Below, piece by piece: positions 11,356 to 22,080 of a stretch of 64,000 nt of DNA. Within the stretch, counting starts at the first letter, position 1; each line of letters starts with the position of its first letter. A program made the translations under genes and the position numbers. Source of the stretch: Pyxicephalus adspersus. Its lineage: Eukaryota; Chordata; Amphibia; Anura; Pyxicephalidae. The stretch covers positions 1,671,996-1,735,995 of the forward strand of contig NC_092860.1 of assembly GCF_032062135.1 (NCBI RefSeq), in the 5' to 3' direction. The notes beneath the pieces are model-generated. The model did not search any database. It had not been told where the DNA came from and saw only the letters and a program-made list of their open reading frames with translations.

Positions 11356-12630
11356 ATGGGTCCTCTTCTGGTGACACTCAAGTCCCTCTTGGTTATAGTT
11401 AACTATGGGAATGTTGCACTGGCAGCTTGTCCTGCGGGATGCAGTTGCTTTTCATCCTCAATTAATTGTTGTGAATCGGAGAGATATTTGGAGATCCCAA
11501 TCAGAGGCTCTGATAATGTGACCAAATTAAGTTTGAATGGCTGCCCGGGCTTAGTTATCGCCAAGCAAAGTATCTGGACTCTAAAGTCTCTTGAGGATAT
11601 AATGATTACAAGGACGCCGGTGTCTTACCTTGATGCGTATGCCTTCAGTGACCTCCCCAAGCTGAAGAATTTAGTTCTAAATGAGCTGAACCTGAGCGTG
11701 ACAAACACTCATCCATCAGCCTTCACCAACCTTCCCGTTCAGCAGCTCGACTTAAAGAACAACAACTTCAAGATAATTTACAGTCAGATGTTCAATGGGT
11801 TGAACAACCTCAGAATCCTCGATCTTTCCAGAAACAAAATCCCCATCATCCAAAATCAGGCATTCCAGAGCCTGGCCATGTTGTCCAAACTGAATCTGGA
11901 TTATAATAATTTCTCCTCGGTCACCCCATACTGGTTTACGCCTTCAAGTAATTACTCCTCATTGCGGATTAGCATTCTGGGAAATAATCTGACCAATGAG
12001 TGCAGATTTAGAGGGATTGATCATCCGGATAACCTCTGGTTCAAAAAGTCTTTATGGCCCAATGATTCGATTTCTCCTGTGATGAGGGATTTACCTCTGT
12101 GCTCATTGCCCATTTTCAGTAATGGTTACCAAGAAATGTATGTAAAAGAATTGTCTCCTGTGTCAATGACATGTTCTGTGGATGGTACACCAAAACCAAT
12201 GGTGACGTGGATACTTCCATCAGGGTCAGAAGTCCCTTCCACCAGTTCCCTATACACTATCACCAAAGGAAAATTTATTCTAGCAATGGCTAAATTTAGC
12301 GATTCCGGGATTTACGCTTGTGTTGCCAGCAACAGTGAAGGGTCCTCGGTGGCCTTAACAAGGCTCTCGGTGATGCCCAACACCACCACTACAATGGCGC
12401 CAAATGTCTTGGTGACCGACACGTCCAAGAAAAAAGCTTCTTTTGTGTTACTCATTGTGTTCATCATTCTCCTCTCCTTGGTCTTGGCCTTTGTCATGGG
12501 TTATATTTCGAGACTTATCTACAGGTTGGCCATGAAACCCGACAATGATAACTTTGAGTTCAGTCGGTTCGTGGACACACCTAACATCCTTCCCGTCCCG
12601 GAAAATCCTCAGCCAATGCCACATGTCTAA
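11356..12630 (+). CDS. LRR-Ig single-pass membrane protein (neuronal adhesion type)
   Basis: Encodes 424 residues in one uninterrupted exon. A polypyrimidine tract and TTCAG acceptor end at 11350, six bases before the ATG, so upstream exons are non-coding. Seen in order: a signal peptide (1 to about 23, ending ALA); a cysteine-rich LRR N-cap (C25, C29, C31, C38/C39); about six leucine-rich repeats (roughly 50-210); an atypical C-cap with few cysteines; one C2-type Ig domain with MTC, the VTW tryptophan and DSGIYAC; a Thr-rich stalk; a transmembrane helix (about 361-382); and a 42-residue tail. Seven N-glycosylation sequons lie in the ectodomain. The layout is that of AMIGO/LRRN/LRIT-type adhesion receptors, but I cannot assign an ortholog. 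A cell-surface recognition role is inferred. The final codons and the stop belong to a minisatellite. The frame is intact, so it is probably functional. Confidence 0.9.
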   Translation: MGPLLVTLKSLLVIVNYGNVALAACPAGCSCFSSSINCCESERYLEIPIRGSDNVTKLSLNGCPGLVIAKQSIWTLKSLEDIMITRTPVSYLDAYAFSDLPKLKNLVLNELNLSVTNTHPSAFTNLPVQQLDLKNNNFKIIYSQMFNGLNNLRILDLSRNKIPIIQNQAFQSLAMLSKLNLDYNNFSSVTPYWFTPSSNYSSLRISILGNNLTNECRFRGIDHPDNLWFKKSLWPNDSISPVMRDLPLCSLPIFSNGYQEMYVKELSPVSMTCSVDGTPKPMVTWILPSGSEVPSTSSLYTITKGKFILAMAKFSDSGIYACVASNSEGSSVALTRLSVMPNTTTTMAPNVLVTDTSKKKASFVLLIVFIILLSLVLAFVMGYISRLIYRLAMKPDNDNFEFSRFVDTPNILPVPENPQPMPHV

Positions 12631-13256
12631 TACCCAAACAATGCCACATGTCTAATCCCCAAGCAATGCCACATGTCTAATTCCCAACCAGTGCCACATG
12701 TCTAACCCTCAACTAATACCAAATGTGTAATCCCCAACCAATGCCACATGTCTAATCCCAACCAATGTCACATATCTAACCCTTAACCAATGCCACATGT
12801 CTAATCTCCAACCAATGCCACATGTCTAATCCTCCACCAATGTCACATGTCTAACCCACAACCAAGGCCACATGTCTAACCCTCAACCAATGCCACATGT
12901 CTAATCCTCAACCAATGCCAGATGTCTAATCCTCAACCAAGGCCACATGTCTAACCCTCAACCAAGGCCACATGTATAACTCTCAACCAATGCCACATGT
13001 CTAAGCCTTAGCCAATGCCACATGTCTAACCCTTAGCCAATGCCATATGTCTGGTCCCCAACCAATGCCACATGTCTGACCCTCAACCAATGCCATATGT
13101 CTAATCCTCAACCAATGCCACGTCTAGTCCTCAACCAATGTCATATGTTTAATCCCAGCCAATGCCACATGTCTAATCCTCAACTAATGCCACATGTCTA
13201 ATCCTCAACTAATGCCACATGTCTATTCCTCAGCCAATGGCACATATCTAACCCTT
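12606..13256 (+). repeat. 25-bp minisatellite spanning the LRR-Ig stop codon
   Basis: About 26 units of a 25-bp repeat with core CCAATGCCACATGTCTAAT. The first unit encodes the last residues (PMPHV) and the stop TAA of the LRR-Ig protein. The remaining units would lie in its 3'UTR. Unit length is not a multiple of three, so copies added before the stop would shift the frame. Confidence 0.95.
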
Positions 13257-15149
13257 AACCACTCTTAACCCTTAAACTCTTAACCACTGAACTTTTAACC
13301 TCTTCCGACTTGTCCATCATATAGCCTAGTGTACCTCCTTGTTCTTCTGACCATCTTCCACTTTCCCTGCTGGTTAACTAGGCTCTTCTCCCCGGCTGTA
13401 CTGTTCTGCTCCCCCACTGGGAACACCCCAGCAGCCACCACAATTGTGAGTTCTTACCTCATTCAAAGGATGTTGGTGATGGTGGTAGGGGTTTTACCCA
13501 AATATCGGCAGGTTGGGTATAGTTTGGGTAACTTGGGTGGAGCTTAAAGCCTTTCTCCAGGCTAAAACCCATTCTGACGCTTTCTTTTTAATTAGATATC
13601 TATGTCCACCATTCAGGTCCTTGGCTGGCTTTATTTCCAGGGAACCTGTAATTGGGCACTGCAGATGCCATCGCGCGCTGATGCATAGAGGTGCCACTTC
13701 CATAAGGTAATTTCTATTCTGACTTCTTCTATGGAGTAAACATTTTTGGAAAAAGCTTTGTGGCAATTTTTAAATATTAAGAACAGGGCAGTCAGTGAAG
13801 AATCAGCTGCCCCCTCTGCCCTGTCTGGCCTCTGTTTATAATGAAGCAACCAGCGTGAATCTGCTGCCTCCGAGAATGTCACTTCTGTTCACCCAAAGTC
13901 TGAGCTAGAATATTTCATGAAACCATCGCACAGCTCACCACTGTCACCGGGCTGTGAGCTCCAACCTAACCAGTTATTTCTATTTATTCTTTCATAGCCA
14001 CAAACTGTAAATAAATAATGGGAAAGATTACAAAAAACGAATATTAGTGAAACTGAATGAAGTTTCTGCTCATAAAAGTATTTTTTTTTTCAGTTTTGAG
14101 TCAGCTCAGAGAATTCACAGAAGGACGTTTATTTTTCTACCAGAATCTGATATTCTGTATATGGGACAATAATAATAATAAATTCATTTCTAAATGACTG
14201 CTGGAAATAATAAAGTATGGATGAATAAAACATGGCTGACTTTATTTCTCTGACGTAAGACACTAAGTATATCGCTGCGGTATATTTCAGAGCTATATAA
14301 CGGTATATGTCAGAGCTATATAAATGCTAGGATAGGTTTGCAGGCTGTAATGCAGCTATCACATGATCTGATATTATTTGTCTCCTTCCCAGACTTCTCG
14401 TTTAATAACTGAGCGCAGCACAGCGATGCAGACGTTATCGCAGAGTCTATTTAAACAGATTTTGTTTCGTATTATTTGCAAAGCTCATTAAAACAGCGGC
14501 AATTTTTATCTGTAAGTAAATGCATCATCCTGCGAGCGTCTCTGGCAGTTTAATAAAGTTAATAATGAAGGCGATATTTCACCCCGCTTTGTTGAATTAT
14601 TAATATTATTTTTCGTGTTTTTTTATTTTATTTCTTTCGGGCCGAGGTGAAGGATTCGTTGCCGGGGTTCAGCGCCTCCTAATTGAGAATAATGCGGTTT
14701 ATCTGTTCGCAGTCCATAAAGCGATGCGGCACCGAGTGCTAGTCCCAATAGATGTTTATTAACATAATGCGGAGCGTGAAATCCTGCAAGTCGCATGGGG
14801 AGGGGCTGCAGGAGGACTGAGCAGGGAGACGGCCAATGAAAATGTAGGAAGAACAGGAAGATTAATGAATATTGTCAAAACTTAATTGGAAAAAAAAGTT
14901 ACAAACCTCCCAATATTTCTTTTGGTAATCAATAGAAACTCCTTCTGTGTGCCCCTCTGACACAAGTTTTACTACACAGGGCTTCAACTTATTGACTTGG
15001 GTACTAAACCCGGCCACCTGGTAAGGAAACCAATCATTGATCACCACCAAAAAAAAGAAATTCCCATCCTTTGGGAATTACCAATTTGGTGATATCAGGC
15101 CGGAGCAGTGGCGCCAAGATGTGTTGTAGGGTGATGCAGTTGCCGTGCA
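13257..15149. other. 3' flank of LRR-Ig gene and intergenic DNA
   Basis: An AATAAATAA at about 14010 could be the polyadenylation signal of the LRR-Ig gene, giving a 3'UTR of about 1.4 kb. The block 14380-14770 is rich in TTAATAA/CATTA cores with GC-clamped segments and no known repeat. It resembles a conserved non-coding element by composition only. No gene was seen. Confidence 0.4.
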
Positions 15150-15235
15150 TGCGGAATATATATTATATTATATAATATTATAATATATAAATATTATAAT
15201 ATATGTAATATATTTAAAAATATATTAAATATCAC
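15150..15235. repeat. AT-rich low-complexity tract
   Basis: A run of TATA/ATTATAAT steps about 80 bases long with no coding content. Confidence 0.9.
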
Positions 15236-15926
15236 CCCTTGTGGAGAGGTCATGGTGAAGGGCAGGGAGTGGAATAAACTGAGATGAAGCTTTGTGCAGC
15301 TTTTTTAAAAATGATTCCCGTTCAGGAACATCCTGTTAGAGGGTGACAACGCTCTGTTCATTTCTCCTAATTTGCTCCTGAGTAGTCACCGGGTCACATG
15401 GGCTCTTGATGGATGCGCATGCCTGTCATCACCATAGCCGCCACTCAGAGAAGTCGGTCCTGCAAGCTGCAGCTGGTCCCAGTCGTCTTATCTTAAATTC
15501 ACTTACTGCAAACTGAGGCGACGTTCAGAATGAAAACAAAGCAGAGCTCTATTTATTATACATATATGTGGCAGACTGGAGAAGATCAGCCAAATGTACA
15601 CTAAACAAAGAGTTGTGTATCCCCGGGGGAATTAAAATATATTACACAACTTTTACAGATTTTCCCAGAATGGAGAGGCCAGCGGAGGAACAGCTCCCCC
15701 TGCTGGACCGAAATCATCAACCAACTGATCCCAAAATTTGATGCTCATGTCTGGAGGACGGTGGTGGCTTTATAGGCCCGAAGAAAACAAAATATGCATT
15801 GTGCATGTCCATGTCACCCGATTGTGCTCTGGTGTTGTCACCCAGTCACATGAGCTTCCAGTGATGATTACAACTGTTTGGTGAGAGTCCACTGCTGTCA
15901 CCATCAGGAACACTTCCCTAAGAAAT

Positions 15927-16180
15927 GCCATGCAGACATCACTTTACCACATGGTAATCTAAAGTCCTGATTCCCCTCTATAGACAGAATTGTGGGGTCG
16001 CCATGCAGACATCACTTTACCACATGGTAATCTAAAGTCCTGATTCCCCTCTATAGACAGAATTGTGGGGTCCTATATAGATAGAATTGCGGGGTCACCA
16101 TCACTAGAGGGGTCACCAGCAGAAAGAGGAAGGTCCTGATTCCCCTATAAAGATAGAATTGTGGGGTCACCATCACTAGA
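15927..16180 (+). repeat. 73-bp tandem duplication plus partial units
   Basis: GCCATGCAGACATCACTTTA starts at 15927 and again at 16000, giving a 73-bp period. Shorter derivatives containing GATAGAATTGTGGGGTC(ACC) follow to about 16180. Confidence 0.85.
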
Positions 16181-18369
16181 GGGCTCACCAGTAGGAGGAA
16201 GGAGGTAACGTTGGATTTTTGCTCTTCATTTGCAACCACCAAGTCACCTGTTAATGATGAGAAGGGGGATGAGAAAGATGAAATTCTCACCTGCTGATCC
16301 TTCTAACTCACTGCCAGGGCAGGACCTTATCACTGCCTAGTTGGCCTTCCTTTATAAGGCAGCGCTGACCCCTGTTGGAGAAACACAGAACTGCAGTAAT
16401 TTCTTACTGAGAGTTCATTGCTAACCTCTGCTTTTTATACTCACAACTTTCCATATTTCAATATTATAATAATAATAATATTAAAGTATAATATATATTT
16501 TCAAATAGATATAAGTCACAAATTTGGTGACATTGCTGTTTTTGGTATACAGGTTGCATTGTTCTCATAATCTCTCTGAAATATAATGTGGTCACATATA
16601 TAATTATCATACAGAGCTATACAGCTGGGATGTGGTGCTGCCAGTATACAGAAGATGGGGCCAATTCTGCCCCCGGTACATCCGCTGACTAATGGCGCTT
16701 CTCTCTCTGCCAGGATTCTGGCCCGCTGTCTGGATCCCCTTCTGTCCCTCGACATTTCCTCCTCTTCCCATCCAAAGACTAATTACCAATTAAAAATAAT
16801 TGTATGAACTTTACACAATGTTGAGTGTATAAATGTGTGCTTGTGTAACTTCCAGCCAGAGGCCGTGCTGGGCCAGGTGTTCTGATACTCACCCTCATGG
16901 GGAAGTGAACTGCAAAGCCTGAGCCAACAGAGCTTACAGTTTGTTAATGCACTGCGGTGGGAAGTGAATTGATCTGTTCTTTAATATTAATAAAAGTAAT
17001 TTGGTATATACAGCATTTTTCTCCAGCATTGCAGAAAGCAGCCAATCACTGCCCTCTGTACAATGTCTTAGATTTTGTATAGGACTGACACCTTAAAGAT
17101 GTTGTGTCTGTGCCCACTTCCTTATCTACATCACCTGACTGGCAGGACAGCGGGCAAAACTGGATTTGTACTGCATTGTGGGGGGGTATAACCCTAATTT
17201 GTGCAGCAAATGCCTTTGCAAGCTCAGTTGTAAAAGTGACATCATAACTGTGCTGTACATAGCCAGTGGGAGGAGCCAAACAGACCCGCCCACTATAGGC
17301 TGGCTACAGGAGGGTGGAGTCAAGACCAGTCACCCTGCGCATGGAGAGAGAGCAGCAGTGACCTGTCTGCGTTACAGGAAGTTCCTGCATAAGGTATCAC
17401 AAGAAATACATAAAGCACACCAAGGTTCTGATATACATACAGCTTTTGTATTTATTATATATGCTCAGGTTTAATGATCGGGCACATGCACAGGAATTTT
17501 GTATCATTGTAACTGAACATTTTACAAAAGAATGCTCTGTGGTTCTACCCTGTCTGGCTACATTGTGCAGGGCAGCATTGAACAACAACGCCTTGTCCTT
17601 TGAAGGGGACCATCAGGTTACCCTATGGGGGCCAGGGAGGGGTTTTATTACAATAGTGAACTTTCTCTTTAAATTTTACAGTGGCCAATTACTGTTCAGC
17701 CTTCTGTCAGTGTACAGCCAGGTGTATTCCAGATTTCTCAGCCCACAATTATTCGGAAGAAATTTTCCTCCGTCACCTGCTGCCGCCCACATTGATCCAA
17801 TGTTCCTGAAGTTCAATCTCAGCCCCGGCAAAATAAGTGATAAGGATTTTGCCTTCCCAGCGTTCTGTTTTCCACTGATTACCTAGACGGTCCACAAGCC
17901 ACGTCTCCAATATCGCATCCATTAGTGGATCCACTTCAGCAGAGATGGAGGCTGTGCAGAGCCAGGCTGTGCCAGAATTATCCCTTCTCTGTCTTAGCTG
18001 GGTCATTGGGGGGCAATTCACTAAAAACTGCACCTAGAATTCTGATTCCCCAGAACAGCCTCAGCAAAATACCCCAATGACTAGTGGTGGACGTAGCCAA
18101 CAATGGTCCCCAGTGTAGAACTGACTTGGGGACCCAACTGGCGCCTGTTGGCTTAGAAGGGTCCAATGCACCATACTTTGACTTTCATAAATTTACCCCA
18201 CTCAAGGGCCCTTCCTCTGATGCGTTTCACACAGCCCACGAGCAGCACCAATGACTCACTCAGCCTTTTCTTGTTTTTCTCCTTGATGGTGTCTGTAGAT
18301 TGGGTCCTTCTAGACTTCTGTGGAGCCAAGTGGGTCCTGGAACAAAACTGAGGCTCACAGGGGCATTGT
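16181..18369. other. Intergenic, no gene seen
   Basis: Short open frames only, none with recognisable domains. There is an AT-rich spot around 16460-16500. The 146-residue plus-strand frame at 17446-17886 has random composition and no start context or partner exon that I can support. Confidence 0.55.
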
Positions 18370-19548
18370 AGCAGAGTAAAGGGGTCAGTAATGCAGAGTG
18401 CAGAGGTTAGTAATGCAGAGTGCAGGGGNNNNNNNNNNNNNNNNNNNNNNNNNNNNNNNNNNNNNNNNNNNNNNNNNNNNNNNNNNNNNNNNNNNNNNNN
18501 NNNNNNNNNNNNNNNNNNNNNNNNNNNNNNNNNNNNNNNNNNNNNNNNNNNNNNNNNNNNNNNNNNNNNNNNNNNNNNNNNNNNNNNNNNNNNNNNNNNN
18601 NNNNNNNNNNNNNNNNNNNNNNNNNNNNNNNNNNNNNNNNNNNNNNNNNNNNNNNNNNNNNNNNNNNNNNNNNNNNNNNNNNNNNNNNNNNNNNNNNNNN
18701 NNNNNNNNNNNNNNNNNNNNNNNNNNNNNNNNNNNNNNNNNNNNNNNNNNNNNNNNNNNNNNNNNNNNNNNNNNNNNNNNNNNNNNNNNNNNNNNNNNNN
18801 NNNNNNNNNNNNNNNNNNNNNNNNNNNNNNNNNNNNNNNNNNNNNNNNNNNNNNNNNNNNNNNNNNNNNNNNNNNNNNNNNNNNNNNNNNNNNNNNNNNN
18901 NNNNNNNNNNNNNNNNNNNNNNNNNNNNNNNNNNNNNNNNNNNNNNNNNNNNNNNNNNNNNNNNNNNNNNNNNNNNNNNNNNNNNNNNNNNNNNNNNNNN
19001 NNNNNNNNNNNNNNNNNNNNNNNNNNNNNNNNNNNNNNNNNNNNNNNNNNNNNNNNNNNNNNNNNNNNNNNNNNNNNNNNNNNNNNNNNNNNNNNNNNNN
19101 NNNNNNNNNNNNNNNNNNNNNNNNNNNNNNNNNNNNNNNNNNNNNNNNNNNNNNNNNNNNNNNNNNNNNNNNNNNNNNNNNNNNNNNNNNNNNNNNNNNN
19201 NNNNNNNNNNNNNNNNNNNNNNNNNNNNNNNNNNNNNNTAATGCAGAATGCAGGGGCCAGTAATGCAGAGTGCAGGGGTCAGTAATGCAGAGTGCAGGGG
19301 CCAGTAATACAGAGTGCAGGGGTCAGTAATGCAAAGTGCAGGGCCAGTAATGTAGAGTGCAGGGGTCAGTAATGCAGAGTGCAGAAGCCAGTAATGTGGA
19401 GTGCAGGGGCCAGTAATGCAGAGTGCAGGGGTCAGTAATGCAGAGTGCAGGGCTAGTAATGTAGAGTGCATGGGTCAGTAATGCAGAGTGCAGAAGCCAG
19501 TAATGCGGAGTGCAGGGGCCAGTAATGCAGAGTGCAGGGGCCAGTAAC
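18370..19548 (+). repeat. 22-bp minisatellite interrupted by an assembly gap
   Basis: Units such as CAGTAATGCAGAGTGCAGGG repeat on both sides of a gap. About two units are visible before it and about fourteen after. Long open frames crossing the Ns are artefacts of the gap and the repeat. Confidence 0.95.
18429..19238. other. Assembly gap (810 Ns)
   Basis: A run of N inside the 22-bp minisatellite. The true array length is unknown because the assembler could not cross it. Confidence 1.
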
Positions 19549-19639
19549 ACGCAATGCAGAGAGATCAGGCTGATTTCAGGGGTCAGAATACATGTATACA
19601 ATGAATGTCTTGCCTAATGTTAAAGAGCATCTTCATAAA

Positions 19640-20230
19640 AATAGCGAGCCACTGTGCTCAGCTCACCTGTGCACCCATTTCTTTAGGTTATCTCTGATTC
19701 CAACCTCTGTTCACCTCCCTCTGTGCCCCCCGTGTCCACATCTCATCTTTCTACCTCCCATTCACAGCTCCCCTCTTTACCCCCAGGTCCATGACTCACC
19801 TCTGTAACCCCTGTTTATCTTGCACCCCCTCCCCAATACACAGCTCACATCTATACCCCATCCACAATACTCCTCAGCAGTTCAAGAAAATAGGGAGCCA
19901 CTGTGCCCAGCTCAACTCTGGATCCCCAGGTAAACAATTCACCTCTGTATCCTCTGTCTACATCTTACCTTTGCACCCCTTTCCATAGCTCATCTATGTG
20001 CCCCCTTCCTTCATTCACCTCTGTCCCCCCTGTCCACAGCTCATCTCTGTACCCCCATTCACAACTCACCTTTTCCCCCCCCCTGGTCCATGAATCACTC
20101 TGTAACCTTTGTCACAGCCTACCTGTGCATGGCCTTCCCAAACATACTGCTCATTTCTACATCCCAAACCACAGTACACCTCTGCACCTCTAATATACCA
20201 TCGCCCACAATGCACCCCTCATATGGAGTT
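19640..20230 (+). repeat. Degenerate C-rich tandem repeat
   Basis: Loosely repeated phrases of the kind CACAGCTCACCTCTGTACCC recur throughout, giving pyrimidine-rich short frames in all phases. It looks like an old, diverged satellite with units of roughly 25-50 bp. No gene. Confidence 0.7.
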
Positions 20231-21489
20231 TTTCATTGCAACTCATCTTGTCTCCTTCCTTTAAGCAGTCAGGCAGCTCTGTGTTACACCTATTTGCACC
20301 CCCAAAGGAACAATGCACGCTGTATTGGCCAGACATTGGCCCCCAGGAAAAAAATCTGCCCCAGGTGTTTGGCACAGTGATACCACTGGAGGTAAATGCT
20401 ATTAACAATGCAATGGGGTCAGAAATGGGGAAAAGATAAGCTGCAGGGAGACCACAGGCAATGGCCAGGCCAGTGCCCTCTGCCCAACCATTTTTGCAGA
20501 GTTCAGTTCCTCTTTAAGATGTCAGACCCGTCCCCAGACTTCATGGCCATGCACATTTTGTGGTGCACAGAGGCATTTGTTATTTAGTAATTACCCCAAC
20601 CAGAAACCACTGACAAAGCAGCGATGGTGGATGAGCCCCAAGGAAGACTAAATAAATGGTCATCCTTATTAAAACAGACCCAGCTCACTTGTCTCTGCCG
20701 CCAAGCTGCGCTTTGTCATTAATCCACCAAATGCTGTGTCGTGGTGACTTTCCCCGGACACTTCAATTATAAAGCTGCTCAGATTCATGAAGTTACTTAA
20801 AGCCACTGCAGACGTTAATGTGCCCCTTTATGTGCCACGAGGGGTTAATAACACGTTAGAGGGAGGACAAAGCTAATTAAATACACAAGACGACATTTCC
20901 ATCCAGTTAAGCTAATTGCATCTCTGTCATCTGCAAAAGATTTCCTAACATTCAATCGATCGCACTCGCCTTTCTCTGCAGCCGGTCAATAGAGCGATAT
21001 GTTATGTATGACTTCCAAAACTAATTAGGATGATTAATAAAAAGCGATCAGAAAAGGCGTAGAAGACTCTCGTGATATCCAATAGCATGGCTTAGTTCTA
21101 TCATACGGGCGTTTTATTATTGTGCCATAAAGGGAACCAAGGGCCACATTATGAGGGTAAAGCGGGTGCAGGGTCTGTAGTGAGTTCTTGTTTTGAACAA
21201 TTAAATTGAAGATAATAAAAGTTACATTTTGTGTTCATTTCTTTTTGCATGATATGTTTTTAATCAAATTTCTCTTTTGACATCTTACAGCAAACACAGC
21301 AATCAGCGCCCAGGCTGGATTTCAGAGATCTGTTGCAGCTAATACTTCCATGACAACTGTGCTTCCCCAATGTACAATGCTAATAGAATCCCCAAACCCC
21401 AAAACCCCAAAGCTGCATGTAAAGGCTTTATTATAGGATGAGGACATAAATGTTGGCATGAGTAGGCATGGCCATGACAGCAACTGACT
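20231..21489. other. Intergenic with possible conserved element
   Basis: No gene seen. The stretch 20640-21080 is free of recognisable repeats and dense in homeodomain-type cores (GCTAATTAAAT, AACTAATTAGG, TGATTAATAA). It is a candidate developmental enhancer, inferred from composition. Confidence 0.4.
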
Positions 21490-22080
21490 CTCCATGCTGA
21501 ACTGGTTTATTCAGTTCCCAGCTCACCATGCTACATTATTACATTTCCCCCATGGCAGTGCCTGGCTTCCAATGCAACACTGGTATATATCCTGCATGCA
21601 TTGGTTCATGTCCCTTATGGCAGTTCCTGGCTATCCATGCTGCATTGATACATGTCCTTCATGCACATGTCCCCCATGGCAGTGCCCAGCTTCCCATGCT
21701 GCATTGATACATGTCCTTCATGCATTGGTACATGTCCCCCATGGCAGTGCTTGGCTTCCCATGCTGCATTGGATCATAATCCCCCTGGCAGTGTCCAACT
21801 CTCCATGCTGTATTATTTGTCCCCCATGGCATTGCTGGCACCCGAGGCTACAAATATACATGTTTCCCTATGGCAATTCCCAGCTTCTCATGCAAAATTT
21901 GTTTATGTCACCCATGGCAATGCCCCCATCCTGCATTGGTATATGTTCTCAATGGCAGTGCCCAGGCCTCCTATGCTGTATTGGTGCATTGCTCCCCATG
22001 CAAGGACCCGAATTTTCATGGTGCATTGGTACATGTTCTGCATGGCAGTGCTCAGCATCTCTTGTCTGTTATTTGTCCCC
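21490..22080 (+). repeat. Diverged tandem repeat, about 50-60 bp units
   Basis: Phrases such as TGGTACATGTCCCCCATGGC and GCTTCCCATGCTGCATTG recur about ten times with irregular spacing. The 238-residue open frame over this block (repeating HGSAWLP, PPWQCP) is a product of the repeat and is not called a gene. Confidence 0.9.

Noticed and set aside
17446..17886. 146-residue plus-strand frame
   Set aside because: No domain, codon pattern or exon signals; length is within chance for 64 kb.
18391..19471. Long open frames across the N gap on both strands
   Set aside because: They exist only because unknown bases contain no stops; the flanks are a 22-bp minisatellite.
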